41,369 bases of DNA from an uncultured Acetatifactor sp. (GTDB lineage: Bacteria; Bacillota; Clostridia; Lachnospirales; Lachnospiraceae): the NCBI GenBank assembly GCA_934394815.1, contig CAKRRD010000026.1:1-41369 (forward strand). Direction: 5' to 3'. A model generated the notes under the pieces. That model did no database searches and had not been told where the DNA came from. It saw only the letters and a list, made by a program, of their open reading frames with translations. The first letter of the stretch is position 1. Each line of letters starts with the position of its first letter. The position numbers and the translations under genes are program-made. This document shows, piece by piece, positions 40,993 through 41,369 of the stretch.

Positions 40993-41369
40993 ATGCGAAA
41001 AATAGGTATTTCAGAAATAGAAGATATTGCACTTGGAGCATCTCTTTTGGGAGCAGGAGGGGGCGGAGACCCTTATGTCGGTAAACTGGTTGCAATTAGT
41101 GCTGTAAGGGAATGCGGAGAGGTAACCCTGCTGGATCCGGAAGAGGTACCGGATGATGCTTTAGTTGTACCCATTGCAATGATGGGAGCACCCACCATTC
41201 TTGCGGAAAAAGCTGTGGGCGAAGGGGAATACAAGGCACTGTATGACATTGTATCCGGTTTTTTTGGAAAACCCATTTATGCTTTTATGCCAATAGAAGC
41301 AGGAGGAGTGAATTCCATGCTTCCTATTGCGGCAGCGGCAAGATTGGGGCTTCCACTTGTAGATGTAGA
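40993..41369 (+). CDS. DUF917 family protein (partial, runs off the window)
   Basis: The first 125 residues match DUF917: ISEIEDIALGASLLGAGGGG, DPYVGKL, VPIAMMGAPT and FMPIEAGGVNSMLPIAAAA. AAAAGGAGAG precedes the ATG. DUF917 proteins occur beside hydantoinases, NCS1 permeases and PucR regulators, and some are annotated as hydantoinase-like. Function is unproven. The C-terminal part lies beyond base 41369. Confidence 0.82.
   Translation, partial: MRKIGISEIEDIALGASLLGAGGGGDPYVGKLVAISAVRECGEVTLLDPEEVPDDALVVPIAMMGAPTILAEKAVGEGEYKALYDIVSGFFGKPIYAFMPIEAGGVNSMLPIAAAARLGLPLVDV

Overview
The window looks like a chromosomal segment of a gut-type Clostridia, most likely a Lachnospiraceae relative of Blautia, Roseburia or Dorea. 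This rests on the protein families (class II GalT, FolC-like Mur ligase paired with a RimK-like ATP-grasp protein, DUF4080 radical SAM, BMP nucleoside transporter, VanW), strong AGGAGG ribosome sites, TTGACA/TATAAT promoters and T-rich intrinsic terminators. The genus is an inference. No rRNA, tRNA, CRISPR array or intact transposase gene was seen.

Layout. 1-3107: a scarred accessory region. A string of hairpins that may be the right end of a mobile element abuts a truncated Fic gene. Next come a C-terminal scrap that resembles a sugar-binding protein, an intact GH32 sucrase, an internally deleted fructokinase and a sugar O-acetyltransferase; this reads as a collapsed sucrose operon. 3170-5999 (minus strand): a HEXXH SprA-like protein, then a RimK-like ATP-grasp/Mur-ligase-like pair. 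6291-12133: xpt and a BMP-type nucleoside ABC transporter, a purine uptake and salvage block. 12367-22835: a long operon with a Liv-type ABC transporter, iron alcohol dehydrogenase, class III aminotransferase, D-2-hydroxyacid dehydrogenase, RidA, a FadR-type GntR regulator and an AEC exporter. Its promoter carries a FadR/PdhR-like operator and a leader terminator. 22872-24050: two cytidylate-kinase-like proteins.

24489-26495 is the most unusual gene: a complete 2-isopropylmalate synthase (LeuA) fused in one reading frame to an AraC-type double HTH domain. A 20-bp palindrome lies upstream of its promoter. The gene stands alone between terminators, away from other leucine genes. 26837-29581: galK and galT. 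29671-32279: a DUF4080 radical SAM gene whose promoter predicts a leaderless mRNA, then a DEDDh exonuclease. 32221-34571: a membrane-anchored unknown protein (minus), a 35-residue membrane peptide and a VanW protein. 34582-39462: PurM/HypE-like protein, Lrp regulator, aminotransferase, trmL and a PucR-family regulator, tightly packed. 39644 to the end: a CodB-like permease and the start of a DUF917 gene, probably a purine, pyrimidine or hydantoin utilisation cluster that continues outside the window.

How the parts may work together. Purine and nucleobase handling recurs (xpt, BMP transporter, PucR, CodB, DUF917). The 12-23 kb operon probably imports an amino compound, transaminates it, reduces the carbonyl product and may export the hydroxy acid. 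The LeuA-AraC fusion could sense leucine through its regulatory domain and control transcription directly. These functional links are inferences from gene order and family membership.
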